DNA of 64,000 nt from the NCBI GenBank assembly GCA_006503475.1, contig RSEH01000083.1:1-64000 (forward strand), given 5' to 3'. Origin of the DNA: Stentor roeselii (Eukaryota; Ciliophora; Heterotrichea; Heterotrichida; Stentoridae). Under the pieces are notes generated by a model. That model did no database searches and was not told the origin of the DNA. It saw nothing but the letters and a program-made list of their open reading frames with translations. Each line of letters starts with the position of its first letter. Position 1 is the first letter of the stretch. Shown in pieces: positions 27,980-38,200 of the stretch. Position numbers and translations under genes: made by a program.

Positions 27980-29302
27980 TTAAAACCCAACAAATTCAAA
28001 GTTGCAACCTCGATTAATAATATTACTTAATTCTTCAACCGAAATAGGAGGCTTAGTTCGTTTTTCAATAACATGTTCCCAGTTCACATCACTAAAAAAC
28101 TTATGTTTTTTTACCTGACTAATAGAAGGTCTAAGTTCAGGTTTTTTATTCATCATTGCAGAAATCAGGTTCCGTGCATTACTTTTGACCTCTTCAGGAA
28201 AAACAATTGATGACTGCGAAATCGCTTTGTAAAGATCATGTAAACTAGACAACTTTTCATAAAAAGGAGTATTTCCAGTGAGAAACTTGAAAAGATTAAC
28301 ACCGAGCAAGTAAATATCAGTTGCTGTATAAGCTCCAGTATTATTTAGAATCTCTGGAGGAAGGTAGGCAGGTGTACCACAAAAAGATATAGCAGGGTTT
28401 TTCTCTGTCACGTTTTCTTTTGCAAGACCAAAGTCAGCAAGTTTTATGTGGCCTTCTTTATCAAGAAGAATGTTAGAAGGTTTTAAATCACGATAAACGA
28501 TATTTTTTGTGTGCAGATATTCAATCGCTAGAATAGTCTCAGCAATGTAAAATTTCGCAACTTTTTCATCCAATTTCTTGAAATGGTCTAAAACAGGTTC
28601 AAAATCGCCAAAAGGGCAGTACTCCATAATCAAGCATATAGAGCTGTTAGTTTGAAAGCACCATTCAAGCGAAATAATAAAAGGATGGTTCATACTTTTC
28701 AAAGTCTTACATTCAGACCAGGCATATTTGATGACTTTATTATTCCTGAGTTTATTTTTATTCAGTTCTTTCATCGCGAAAACCTCTTCACTGTCCTTTT
28801 TCATGACTTTAAAAACAGACCCAAATCCTCCAGCGCCGATATTATCAAGTTTAATAAAAGAGTCCAAATCAATAAGTACCTCAGAGCTCTGTTCTTCTGA
28901 CAAGTCACTCAATCCACTAGTATGAGTTCGACTGTCATCTGACTGTTTAAAGCTTCTAACATCTTTATCCTTCGGGCTGATATGATAGTACTCCAAAGAA
29001 TGTTCTATTTTTGAAAACCATTCAAAGGTAATATCAGGAAATTCTGAATAATAAGTCAAAGTCTTATCAAGAAGTCTTATTGAAAACGACAGGTCTTCAT
29101 TCGGTGCTCTTCTAATTGAATGAAACTCTTGAAGTGTATAAGTGAACTCGCTTGGGTTGTCATCCATGTAGTCCAGTCTATTTGAAAACTGTTTGAATAT
29201 CTTGCTAGTCGTGTCCAGGAGAATGTAAACTCGTCGCCTCTGACCACCTGAACAATAAATGAGTTCGCCTTGGAAACTCAAGGGTGAGTCGAGATTGTCC
29301 AT
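27980..29302 (-). CDS. AGC-like Ser/Thr protein kinase with N-terminal PH-like region
   Basis: 440 residues from the ATG at 29302. A longer frame exists but opens with GTG at 29353, and no in-frame ATG lies upstream. The N-terminal 100 or so residues begin PLSFQGELIYCSGGQRRRVY and look like a PH domain. The kinase core has GAGGFG, the FAMKEL lysine, YRDLKPSN, DFGLA and FCGTPAYLPPEI. The tail has VNWEHVIEKRTKPPI and an aromatic end (FEFVGF), as AGC kinases do. Odd points: the APE motif reads PPE, and the usual D.WS.G reads DIYLLG, losing a conserved Trp. The PH-then-kinase order suggests PDK1/Akt-like lipid-regulated signalling, which is inference. It is divergent to the DYRK gene. Confidence 0.88.
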   Translation of the reverse strand: MDNLDSPLSFQGELIYCSGGQRRRVYILLDTTSKIFKQFSNRLDYMDDNPSEFTYTLQEFHSIRRAPNEDLSFSIRLLDKTLTYYSEFPDITFEWFSKIEHSLEYYHISPKDKDVRSFKQSDDSRTHTSGLSDLSEEQSSEVLIDLDSFIKLDNIGAGGFGSVFKVMKKDSEEVFAMKELNKNKLRNNKVIKYAWSECKTLKSMNHPFIISLEWCFQTNSSICLIMEYCPFGDFEPVLDHFKKLDEKVAKFYIAETILAIEYLHTKNIVYRDLKPSNILLDKEGHIKLADFGLAKENVTEKNPAISFCGTPAYLPPEILNNTGAYTATDIYLLGVNLFKFLTGNTPFYEKLSSLHDLYKAISQSSIVFPEEVKSNARNLISAMMNKKPELRPSISQVKKHKFFSDVNWEHVIEKRTKPPISVEELSNIINRGCNFEFVGF

Positions 29303-29449
29303 ATATGTGTCTGACTTTATATGGCAAAAGACGTTATGATTAAAAAAATTCACCTCATCAACTAAACCATTTATTTTCTCATCCCACTTCTCTTGAATGA
29401 AAACTCTAACCCAATCTTAAAATCCTTCCAATACTCAAACAATATAAAA

Positions 29450-30976
29450 ATGCGAACTCAGGGAGCCTTCCGAAAAATCAGTCCGAACTCTTCAAACATG
29501 CAATCATTGCCCTTTACCTTTCCTTCAGTAAGCAACGACCAGTTACGTCCTCCTAGAAAATTGTGTTTAAACCTGAGTGCAGAGCGCCGTCCTCCCTCAA
29601 TCGACACATCAATCTCCTCCCCTCAGAACTTGAAGAACTTTACAATTACTCCAAAGGACTCATTCGAAAAGGTTTCAAGTCAACTTCGGCCTCACACGAC
29701 GAAATTCACTCAAAAGACTTTTGATATGAGCAGTCGTCGGAAACGTTCATGGGACGAGATGAAGCTTCCTGTTAATCCAAGTACAGTGGTCAAGCTTTTC
29801 TCACATCTTCTTGCGGACTGGGAAAAGGAGGAGATAGTGAAATACACGAGCGTTTTTTATATTGGAGACCTTGCGAAAAGTAATGACCATGTCTTGGATG
29901 ATGACTCGGGATATCTGAATGTCTCGGTTCATGATCATGTCTGTTTTAGATATGAAGTCGTTAAAATACTTGGAAAAGGAACTTTTGGACAAGTGGTCGA
30001 AGTTTATGACCATGCAAGTAAAAGGACCCTGGCAATGAAAATCATCAAAAATCATCGAGAGTTTTATGAACAGGCTTTAGAGGAAATAGAAATTCTGAAA
30101 ATACTTAAAGAAAATGATAGGAACTTGCAGGCGAATATTGTTCATTTGGAGGAAAACTTCATGTTTAGAAATCATATGGTAAGTTTTAAGTAGTGCATTA
30201 CTTTTGAACTGCTTAGTATCAATCTTTATGATTTGCTGAAAAAAAATCAGTTTCATGGAATAAGCCCTACACTTATCAAGCGGTTTTCTATTCAGATTCT
30301 GCAGGCTTTGGCTTTTATTAAAAGATTTCGCATTATTCATTGTGACTTGAAACCGGAAAATATTCTTTTGGTTCATATTTCAAGGTCTTCTTTAAAGGTT
30401 ATTGATTTTGGATCGTCTAGCTTTGAGAACTCAAGAATTCAGACTTATATTCAGAGTAGGTTTTATAGAGCTCCTGAAGTTATTTTGGGAATTCCTTTGA
30501 CTACTGCTATTGATGTTTGGAGCTTTGGATGCATTTTAGCTGAACTTGCAACTGGAAGTCCTTTGTTTGCTGGAGAGGATGAAAAGGAGCAACTTGCTTG
30601 TATGATGGAAATTTTAGGACCTCCTCCTGTGGAGATTATTCAGATTGCCTCGAAAAGAGATTTTTTCTTTGATAAAGAGTATAACCCTGTTGAAATGGTA
30701 AACAGTCGAGGAAGAAAGCGATATCCCAAAAGCAAAGACCTAAAAACAGTCCTAAAAGGTGCAGACGAGGGTTTAATATCCCTAATCGAGCAGTGCATAA
30801 TATGGAACCCCAAACACCGAATAACTCCCGAATTAGCATTAGAAAATTCCTGGCTTTACGAAAACGTGAAAAAGCCATCAAACGTGCGTTACTCATCCGC
30901 TTCTAGATCCAACAACAACATCCAACAAGAAGACTCAAGATTTGACCCTCGTCGAAGCAAAGTTTCTTATTCTTAA
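29450..30976 (+). CDS. DYRK-family protein kinase (one 15-nt intron)
   Basis: 503 residues after removing the intron at 30179-30193, which restores H-M-C-I-T-F-E-L-L-S, the canonical DYRK sequence before the hinge. The start at 29450 follows AATATAAAA; the frame extends upstream only with a TTG codon. The polar N-terminus is followed by a region like the DYRK-homology box (residues about 100-150), then GKGTFGQVV, the AMKII lysine, HCDLKPENILL, DFGSS and an activation loop with TYIQSRFYRAPEVILG. DYRKs autophosphorylate the second Tyr of YxY in this loop; here that Tyr is kept while the first position is Gln. Closest by eye to class 2 (DYRK2/4), which regulate cell-cycle and cytoskeletal targets. 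Confidence 0.95.
30179..30193 (+). other. 15-nt intron in the DYRK gene
   Basis: Sequence gtaagttttaagtag. Retention gives a premature stop; removal joins CATATG to TGCATTACT and yields an uninterrupted DYRK kinase core. An adenine at intron position 10 is shared with the other three introns. Confidence 0.95.
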
Positions 30977-31035
30977 CCTGTAGAAATTATATAAATTGTT
31001 AACCAATAGACAATCTATGATTTAATATCAAAACA

Positions 31036-33525
31036 ATGGACTCCAAAAGTATTCAAATCATTCGATTCAAGTCTTCAGGCGACTTCGAATTCACCGTTGA
31101 AGGAATTCAGCTTTTTCAAAGTATTCCAGGTCCTTTGGGCATAATCTCAGTTGTCGGTCCTCCTTCTTCAGGAAAGACAACATTTTGCAAAAAGTTGATG
31201 GGTAGTTTAAACGGTGTTCATTCAAGTACTTCAGGCATCTGGGCCTGGCGAGAGACTTTAAAGGTAATTAAAAGAGATGAAGACGGCTCTGAGTATAAAC
31301 TCGACTTGCTCGTCATTGACTGTGAGTCGATCACTGCAAGAGCTGACAAGAACAAAACAAGAGGACTGGAGATACTCGCTTTGGCCTGCTTGATTTCTTC
31401 GCATATTGTTTATTTCACTGATCAAGCGATTCATACTCAGCAATTCACAGATCTTGATATTTTCGCTGAACTTCCTAATTTGATCTCGGTCAGGAAACAT
31501 GTTGATAGCTTTAAAAGTTTACATGAATTTCTACCGGTACTTACTTGGGTCATCTTCGGACCTGATTTAAAAGCGCCTGAAGAAACTGCAGGGTAAAGGA
31601 TACTCAGGAGTTATTTCGAAAAAATGCTTTCTAGTCAAGGAGCTGCGGAATCTGCGAGGATTAAGTCAAGTATTAAATCGTTTTTTAGGAAACGGTTTTG
31701 TTTTAATGCGGTGACAGGGAACAAAGGACAGTACCACAGAATGATTGAATTTATTCAACAAGCAACTACAACTAAAACGACTTTCAACATTTCCTTGACA
31801 GGTCCTATTCTCTGTTCAATGCTTCAGTCATACGTTTCAAAGCTATCGAAAAAGACCCCAGCAGTGATCCAAAGTGCATTCAACCGAGCAGTCGCAACAG
31901 AAGCCAGAAAAAACATTGAAAGACTCTACGTCAGGTACTTGGAACAAATGACAGAACTTGAATCGAAACTTCCTTGCAGCGAAGAAGAACTTTGGATGAC
32001 TCACTCTTCTCAAGTCCTCGAATTAACCTCCAGGTTCGACAGGTCCATGGCTGAATTCACGGAATGTCCTGAAATCTTGCAAGAAAAAAAAACTGTTGTT
32101 CATAGAATGGCTAGTTTTTATGAAGAACTCAAAGAAGCTAATTATAAACAAAGTGAAGAAAAGTCTCGAAAAGCTTTTCTTTGCTTTTTTGAACCGATTA
32201 GGAAAAATGATGAGTTTTTAGAGAATGTTGTGGAAAAAAAACTAGAAATTATTGAAGGCTTTCAGGAATTTTTAAGTCAAACTGCAGGACCTGCTGCTTT
32301 AAAGGTTTTTATTGAAGAGTCTTCACAAGTTGTTAGTTTTTTGTTTGGAGTTATTGAGAATCTTCTGAAATTTAATGAAAACTGCAGAGAAGATCTGGAA
32401 AATCAGGTTGAAGAACTGAAGAAAAACAGGGAAAAAAACAGGATTAATGAGCAGAAAATGCAGAAAATGTTTGAAAATTCTGTAAAAGAACTTGAATCTC
32501 GCCTAGCTGATAAAGAAGTAGCTTTTAATGACATGCAAACAACTTATAACCAGAAACTAACTTTAACAGAAGCAAAAGTAAAAAACTTGACACGTGAAAT
32601 AAAAGCCAAAGACCAAGAAATCGAACATCTACACCTTGAAAAAGAAGCAGTTCTAGAAATGGAAAGAAACCTTTTCGCTAGAAAAGAAGAAGAACTCGAA
32701 GAAATCATCGAAAAACTCAAAGAAAAAATTAACACCCTAGAAAATGAAGGAGAAAAAAAACAGCTTCGACTTGAACAGTCGATTTCAGAAAAAGATGAAG
32801 AAATTCAAGAACTTCGACAAAAGGAAAAATTTTCAGAAAGTGCAACAGAAAGCATTCAAGACTATTCAATGCTTTCAGGACTTCGAAGAGATATCTCTGA
32901 AATGTTTATTCTTCTTGAAACTGAGCAAAATAACAACTCAAGGTTCGTTGCTTTGATGGACAGAATAGCAGCTCTTCAAGCTGAACTTAATAAATGCAGG
33001 TTAAAAGAAATTGAAAATAGAAATCGATTGATTGAAGAGTATGATGAAAAAATTTACGCTTTGAAGGATGAACTTGAAAAAGTTTCTCAGGAATTAAATG
33101 AAAGTAAAACAGGAATGATTAGGAAAAGTGAAGATGTTGCACCGAAGATTGATGATGTTGTTAAAAGTTTAGAAGGAGAAGTAAAACTTAAGGTTGAACA
33201 GAATAACTTGTTGGCTGAAATGATTCGCAAAAGGGATGAACAGATTGAAAGCTTGTATCAGGTTATTGAAACTCATAAGAAACAGTTTGAAGGACTTGAG
33301 CTGGATTTTGATGATAAAGAAACTCAGATGAAGAAGATGAAAAGTGAGTTGATACAGATTCGAGATGATAATGATGTACTTATTGGATTGATGGGGTACT
33401 CTTTAGAAGTGCTTCAAAAGAAACGAAACATTCAAGCAATCAGCTTAGCTCAAATAGGAAGTGTCTCAAACCGAGCTCGGGTGATAAAAATATTCAAAAA
33501 ATTCGGAATCCCATTTGAACAGTAA
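31036..33525 (+). CDS. GBP/atlastin-like large GTPase with long coiled coil (one 15-nt intron)
   Basis: 824 residues after removing 31593-31607. The N-terminal domain (about 1-200) has the P-loop GPPSSGKTTF, a switch-like GVHSSTSGIWAW segment as in guanylate-binding proteins and VIDCES in place of the DxxG motif. The usual GBP (T/L)RD guanine-specificity motif is not evident (VIFGPDL at that place). Residues about 200-420 are helical like the GBP middle domain, and about 420-790 are a long coiled coil. GBPs and relatives hydrolyse GTP and remodel or coat membranes. There is no TM segment or CaaX box. The altered G3/G4 motifs make altered nucleotide handling possible. Confidence 0.85.
31593..31607 (+). 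other. 15-nt intron in the GBP-like gene
   Basis: Sequence gtaaaggatactcag. It interrupts a Gly codon (gg|g). Retention gives TAA; removal joins the GTPase part in frame to the helical part (GG GSYFEKMLS reading). Confidence 0.93.
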
Positions 33526-33644
33526 TGTAATCTAATAATTTAATCCAACACTCCCAACCCACAATTCAACCCATTCCCAAGTCTCTTCCTCAAATCCCTA
33601 ATTCTCATAACTTTTCCATAATAAAACCCTCTACTTCCATATAA

Positions 33645-34328
33645 ATGAGTTATTCAATAGCGCACACAATCCCAGAAGAAGACCACGAAAACTACATCAC
33701 AGAAGAAGAAGCCATAAACATGATAAAAGGTTTCAACTTCCACCTAAAAAACCTTTCAATCCAAAGTGACGAGTTAAAAAAGCAAAACTCAAATTTACTT
33801 TTCAAACTTTCAAAAGAAAAAGAAAGAAACGAGTCCTTTCGAGCTTCAATAGTCGATTCTCGCAAGACTTTGCAAGAACTTGAAGAACAAACTCAGTCAA
33901 GTTGCGCCTTTCTCAGTCAATTAGAGCAAAAAATCGCGAATGAAGAGTCAAAAGTTCTTTCTTCTGGATTGATTGACTTGGAAAGTTATGAGTCTGAAGA
34001 TATGAGTGAGAAGGGAATGAATTATTTGGAAGAACTTTTAAATTATTATGAAAAACTTGAGACTTATTCTATTATTTTAACTACTCAAGATGACCTTTTG
34101 AGGAAAAAAATTAATGATAAAAGAAATCAGCTTTACTCGGAGTTGAAGTGTGTTAATTGTAGGGAAAGGTATGTACCTGCGAGGAATAGTGATAAGGCTT
34201 GTGCTTATCATCCTGGAAAATTAAGGTATTTCTCTTGTCGAGGATGTGGAGCTGATGCTTATTATGATTGTTGTATTCGGTGTAAGGACTGCAGTAAAGG
34301 ATGCAAAGTCTCACATCATACCAGTTAA
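33645..34328 (+). CDS. Hypothetical coiled-coil protein with C-terminal Cys/His-rich domain
   Basis: 227 residues. Coiled coil at about 25-165, then a compact C-terminal domain: C-x2-C (CVNC), CAYHPG, CRGC, CC, CKDC and a final HH. The C-x2-C...YHPG...C-x2-C arrangement looks zinc-binding and recalls CHORD-like fingers, but I cannot name a family. The start follows CATATAA. It converges on U1-70K with 50 bp between ends. Confidence 0.75.
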   Translation: MSYSIAHTIPEEDHENYITEEEAINMIKGFNFHLKNLSIQSDELKKQNSNLLFKLSKEKERNESFRASIVDSRKTLQELEEQTQSSCAFLSQLEQKIANEESKVLSSGLIDLESYESEDMSEKGMNYLEELLNYYEKLETYSIILTTQDDLLRKKINDKRNQLYSELKCVNCRERYVPARNSDKACAYHPGKLRYFSCRGCGADAYYDCCIRCKDCSKGCKVSHHTS

Positions 34329-34378
34329 CTTTAACCCTAAAAACTAATACCTCAGAGTGTTGAATGAAGCTAAAATAA

Positions 34379-35206
34379 TTACCTATTCTTAGATCCTTCA
34401 TTTCTGCGGTTTTCATATTTACGATCATTTCTTTTATCATTAAAAGGTTTTCTTTCACTTTTCTTGGATCTAGACCTAGAGCGTGAAGTGACAGGTTTGT
34501 ATCCTCTGTTAATATCATATATAGTTTCAATATCTTCTTTAGCAACATACTCCCCTTTTTGTCTAGTCGCTCGGGAGTTACCTTTGCCCCCTCCAAGTCT
34601 TCTTGGTTTCCATCCCTTCGTAGTTCTTCCCTGTTCATAGTCAACCATGATCCTTCTTCCATCAATTCTTTTCCCATCAGCATGTTTATAAGCATTTTTA
34701 TACCCTTCCTCATTTTCATACTCAATAAACCCATACCCTCTAGACTTCCCCTGCAAGTCCCTAGCAATTTTAATACTTTTAATAGGACCATAAAGCTCAA
34801 ATTCCTTCTTCAACCTAGCATCAGTAGTCTCATAGCTAATCCTACAAACAAAAATAGTTCTAAAAGGATTCGTATTCAATTCCAGCTCTTTCGGATTATA
34901 ATCCTTCAAATCTTCCTCCATTTTCATCAAATTTTCCTCAATTCTTTTCTTCTTTTCCTTTTCTTTCTTTTCCCTCTTACTTTCAACAGGTTGTCTTTCA
35001 GGTGCTTCACCTTCTTCAAACATATCAACATATTCAGCAAGTCCTGTATAAGCTCTGCACTTCGGTTTAACAGGAGCTTTCAAATACTGCAAAGGCGGGC
35101 GAGGGTTGAACAAAGACTGTAAATGTGGAGGCAGTTCAGGTTTAGGCACGTAAGTCGTAGTCGCAGGGCGAAAGGGTGCCATGCTGGGTCCTCCAGGGAT
35201 GAACAT
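34379..35206 (-). CDS. SNRNP70: U1 small nuclear ribonucleoprotein 70 kDa
   Basis: 275 residues. The N-terminal U1-70K signature (PPHLQSLFNPRPPL and a Tyr/Glu-rich YVDMFEEGE) precedes a basic helix and an RRM with RNP2 (IFVCRI) and RNP1 (SRGYGFIEY). A short RS-like tail (RSRSRSKK) follows. The protein binds stem-loop I of U1 snRNA and helps define 5' splice sites, so it serves the machinery that must recognise the 15-nt introns seen here. It is shorter than the human protein because the tail is reduced. Its start codon lies 16 bp from that of the divergent ferlin gene. Confidence 0.95.
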   Translation of the reverse strand: MFIPGGPSMAPFRPATTTYVPKPELPPHLQSLFNPRPPLQYLKAPVKPKCRAYTGLAEYVDMFEEGEAPERQPVESKREKKEKEKKKRIEENLMKMEEDLKDYNPKELELNTNPFRTIFVCRISYETTDARLKKEFELYGPIKSIKIARDLQGKSRGYGFIEYENEEGYKNAYKHADGKRIDGRRIMVDYEQGRTTKGWKPRRLGGGKGNSRATRQKGEYVAKEDIETIYDINRGYKPVTSRSRSRSKKSERKPFNDKRNDRKYENRRNEGSKNR

Positions 35207-35222
35207 TTATATCCTCATATAA
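35207..35222. promoter_or_regulatory. 16-bp head-to-head spacer between U1-70K and ferlin start codons
   Basis: The whole spacer is ttatatcctcatataa: perfect 6-bp inverted arms (TTATAT / ATATAA) around CCTC. Each strand therefore presents ATATAA directly before an ATG. If both starts are right, both promoters must overlap this element or lie inside the opposite gene. Confidence 0.75.
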
Positions 35223-38200
35223 ATGGCTGAGCTTTCTGGAGATAAGCTGAAAAAGGGAGGGTACTCGGTCCATGTCTACCTCCAGGCAGGACGAGGACTG
35301 TTGTCGGCTGGTGACAAGAACAACGTCGACCCGGTTGTACTGTTTAAGGTCTTCGGAAAGTCGAAATGCACGAAAGCCCAGAAGAAAATCACGACAGGGA
35401 CTCTTGTGAACTGGGACGATCATTATTACTTTGAGAAAGACATCTCGTCTCCTGTGGAACTTGAAAAGGAAAGACTTGTTATTGAGGTCAGGGATGAGAA
35501 GTTCTTGTTGAAGGACTCGTTGATCGGGGTGTATGAATTGGACTTGACTTTTATTTACTACCAGGAAAATCATTGTATTTTAAATAAGTGGGTCGTTTTG
35601 AGTAATCCGGAAAGTGAAGACTTTTCTACTGTTAGAGGGTATTTGAGGATCAGTGCTAGTGTTCTTCATGAAGGGGATAAACATGTGGATCTTACAGTTC
35701 CTTTTAAGGTTAATGAAAAGGAAGATTTGATGATTCCTCCTCAGATTAAATTGCAGACTAAACAACTTAGGATTCAGTTCTTTAAGGCGGAAGCTCTGCC
35801 GATTATGGATACTGGAGGAACTGTCGATGCTTATTGTGTTGCTAGGTTTGGAGGTGTTGAGGGAAAGACTAGCTGGAAAACTGCTGATAAGGCAACTATG
35901 AGTGTTGATTGGAGTGAAGAAATATTACTGCCTGTTGTTATTCCTTCTGTTGGAAATAAACTTAGTATTACTGTGTTTGATTATGATAGACTTTCAAAGG
36001 AAGATGATATGGTCGGAAGCTTTAGCTTTGATTGGAATAAAGTTGCGAAGGGAGAATTTAATAAATTCTTCTGGGTTAACATCTATGGAGGGCCTGAAAA
36101 CTTGAACAATGAGCAAAGCAAATTAATGAACTCAGTCACAGAGTTGGCATCTAACTGGCGAGGAAGAGCTCTGATGAAGATCTTCTTAGAAGACAACCCA
36201 AGAGCAATTCTAAAAACCCAAAAAATAACCCATCAAGAAGACCTCCGAAAATCCCGAGAAGACTACTCAAAAGGTAAAAAGTGGGAAATCAGGGCAAAAA
36301 TATTCAACGCGGTCGCTTTACCCACTGCAGAAAAAGTTTCAATCCTAATAAAATGGGGAGACCTTCTTCTCGAAACCAGTAAAACAACAGGATCAAACGG
36401 CTGCGCAGATTTTTTCGAAGTTCTCGAAAGACAAATCACTGAAATCCCAGAGCCAAACGAACAAAACATCCTTCCAGACGTATTCATTTATCTTCGACGC
36501 GACAAGAAAAACATCTGCTTCGCTCGTTTCCCAGCAAGAGATTTTTTCAACATCGATGCAAAAGACCGTTGGGAGAAGTTCACTCCAGACCGTGCAATAA
36601 ACGAGGTGAAAAACGACTGGGAAGGTGGTTATATAAAGTTCCAGATTTTCATCGGGCTTTACAAAAATACTCCTGTTGAAGAATTCTGGAAGATAAAACC
36701 AGAAAAAAATGAAGGGGAAAGAAGAAAGTTGGTTTGTAATATTTTTCAATGTCGAAGTCTTCCACCTTCTGATGCTTCTGGACTTGCTGACCCTTATGTT
36801 GTTATTTATCATGAAGGACGTACGGTTTCGACTGATAAGAAGGCAAAGGAACAGACTTTGAACCCGATTTGGTATGAAAATTATGTCATGGATATTGACT
36901 TCGTAGGAGTGGAAAAGTCTTCACCTATCATTGTTTATGTCATGGATTATGATATTGTGGGAAGTGATGATATGATGGGCATGACTGTCATTAGACTTGA
37001 TGATAAAAGCTTGGTTAGGATCGATGGAAATCATATTGAAGCACAAAGACCTAGGTGGCTTTATCTTAATATGGGAAGACCTGGAACTGAAGAAGGGGAA
37101 ATTCTTATCAGCTTCAATTTGATTTATGATGGAAGTTTTCCTGAATATGACCTTAGACCGATTACTAGGGATTTTACATTTGAGATTAATGTTCTTGGAT
37201 TGAGGGATTTGAAACCTAGTCTTGGATGGATGCCGGTGAACAAAGCCTACTGCAAGTTCGACTTAAAAAGTCTAGAAATGCCAGGAGAGTCCCAAATGAT
37301 AACAGAGTTAAAAACTCAGCCATTCGAGCCAGGTCCCAACCCAAACATAAACACAGTTCTTTCATTCACAACCAAGATCCCAGTAGACCATTTATTCGCT
37401 CCAGCTCTGACAGTACTTTATATTTAGTGTAACGTTCATGATTACCTGATGATGGGTTTATCCCAACCTCTTCTCGGAACTTTTTACATAAAACTCGGAG
37501 ACATCATCAGAAGTTCCAAAGGACTTGACAGGCCTGAGTCCGAATTGATGAGCATCCAGTACTCAAGGGCCAATCCTTTAATGGACCCGAATGAAAAAAA
37601 TGTTGATGACACTGCAGATGATGGGTTATTTGAAAGAAGAAGTTCTGGAGTTCCTGTTTATTATCGAAAAAGCATGATCGACCCTTTGACTGTCCCTATG
37701 CCGGTTGAAAAGACTGAAAAAGTTTTATCTGGACCTTTGGTTAAAATTATCAGGCTTGAACCCCAGTTCGAGGATGACTCGAGGTTGAGGAGAAAAGTGG
37801 AAATTAATAAACCTGATGATAAATTTTATGTATCGGTTGGGTTCAATAGATTACCTGAAGATGGACTTAAACATTATCGGCATTTTGTTGAGGAGGAACT
37901 TGAAAAAACTGAGTATATTGGCAAGAGTCCTTTTAATATTTATCAGATTCAAAGGGGTCAATCACGAGGACTAGACGACGGTTTCATCAGTTCAGCCGAC
38001 AAAATCGACGAAGGTGGTCAAAAAACAAATTCCCGAGTAGTAGGTATCTTCAAAGGAATGATCCGAGTAGCAGACGAAAACGAAGAAGATCTAAAAAAAT
38101 CCCTTCCCAAGATAATGGGTGAGAACGGTGAAGAAGAAAACGACAAAGAAATCGAAGAAAAAAAGTTCTTCAAAAACATCACAAAACAACTTCTCCTTCG

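Noticed and set aside
29303-29353. Start of the AGC-like kinase at 29353, and starts at 29393, 50002 and 50301 for three other genes
   Set aside because: These positions are GTG or TTG codons; in-frame ATGs downstream have better context and sensible N-termini.
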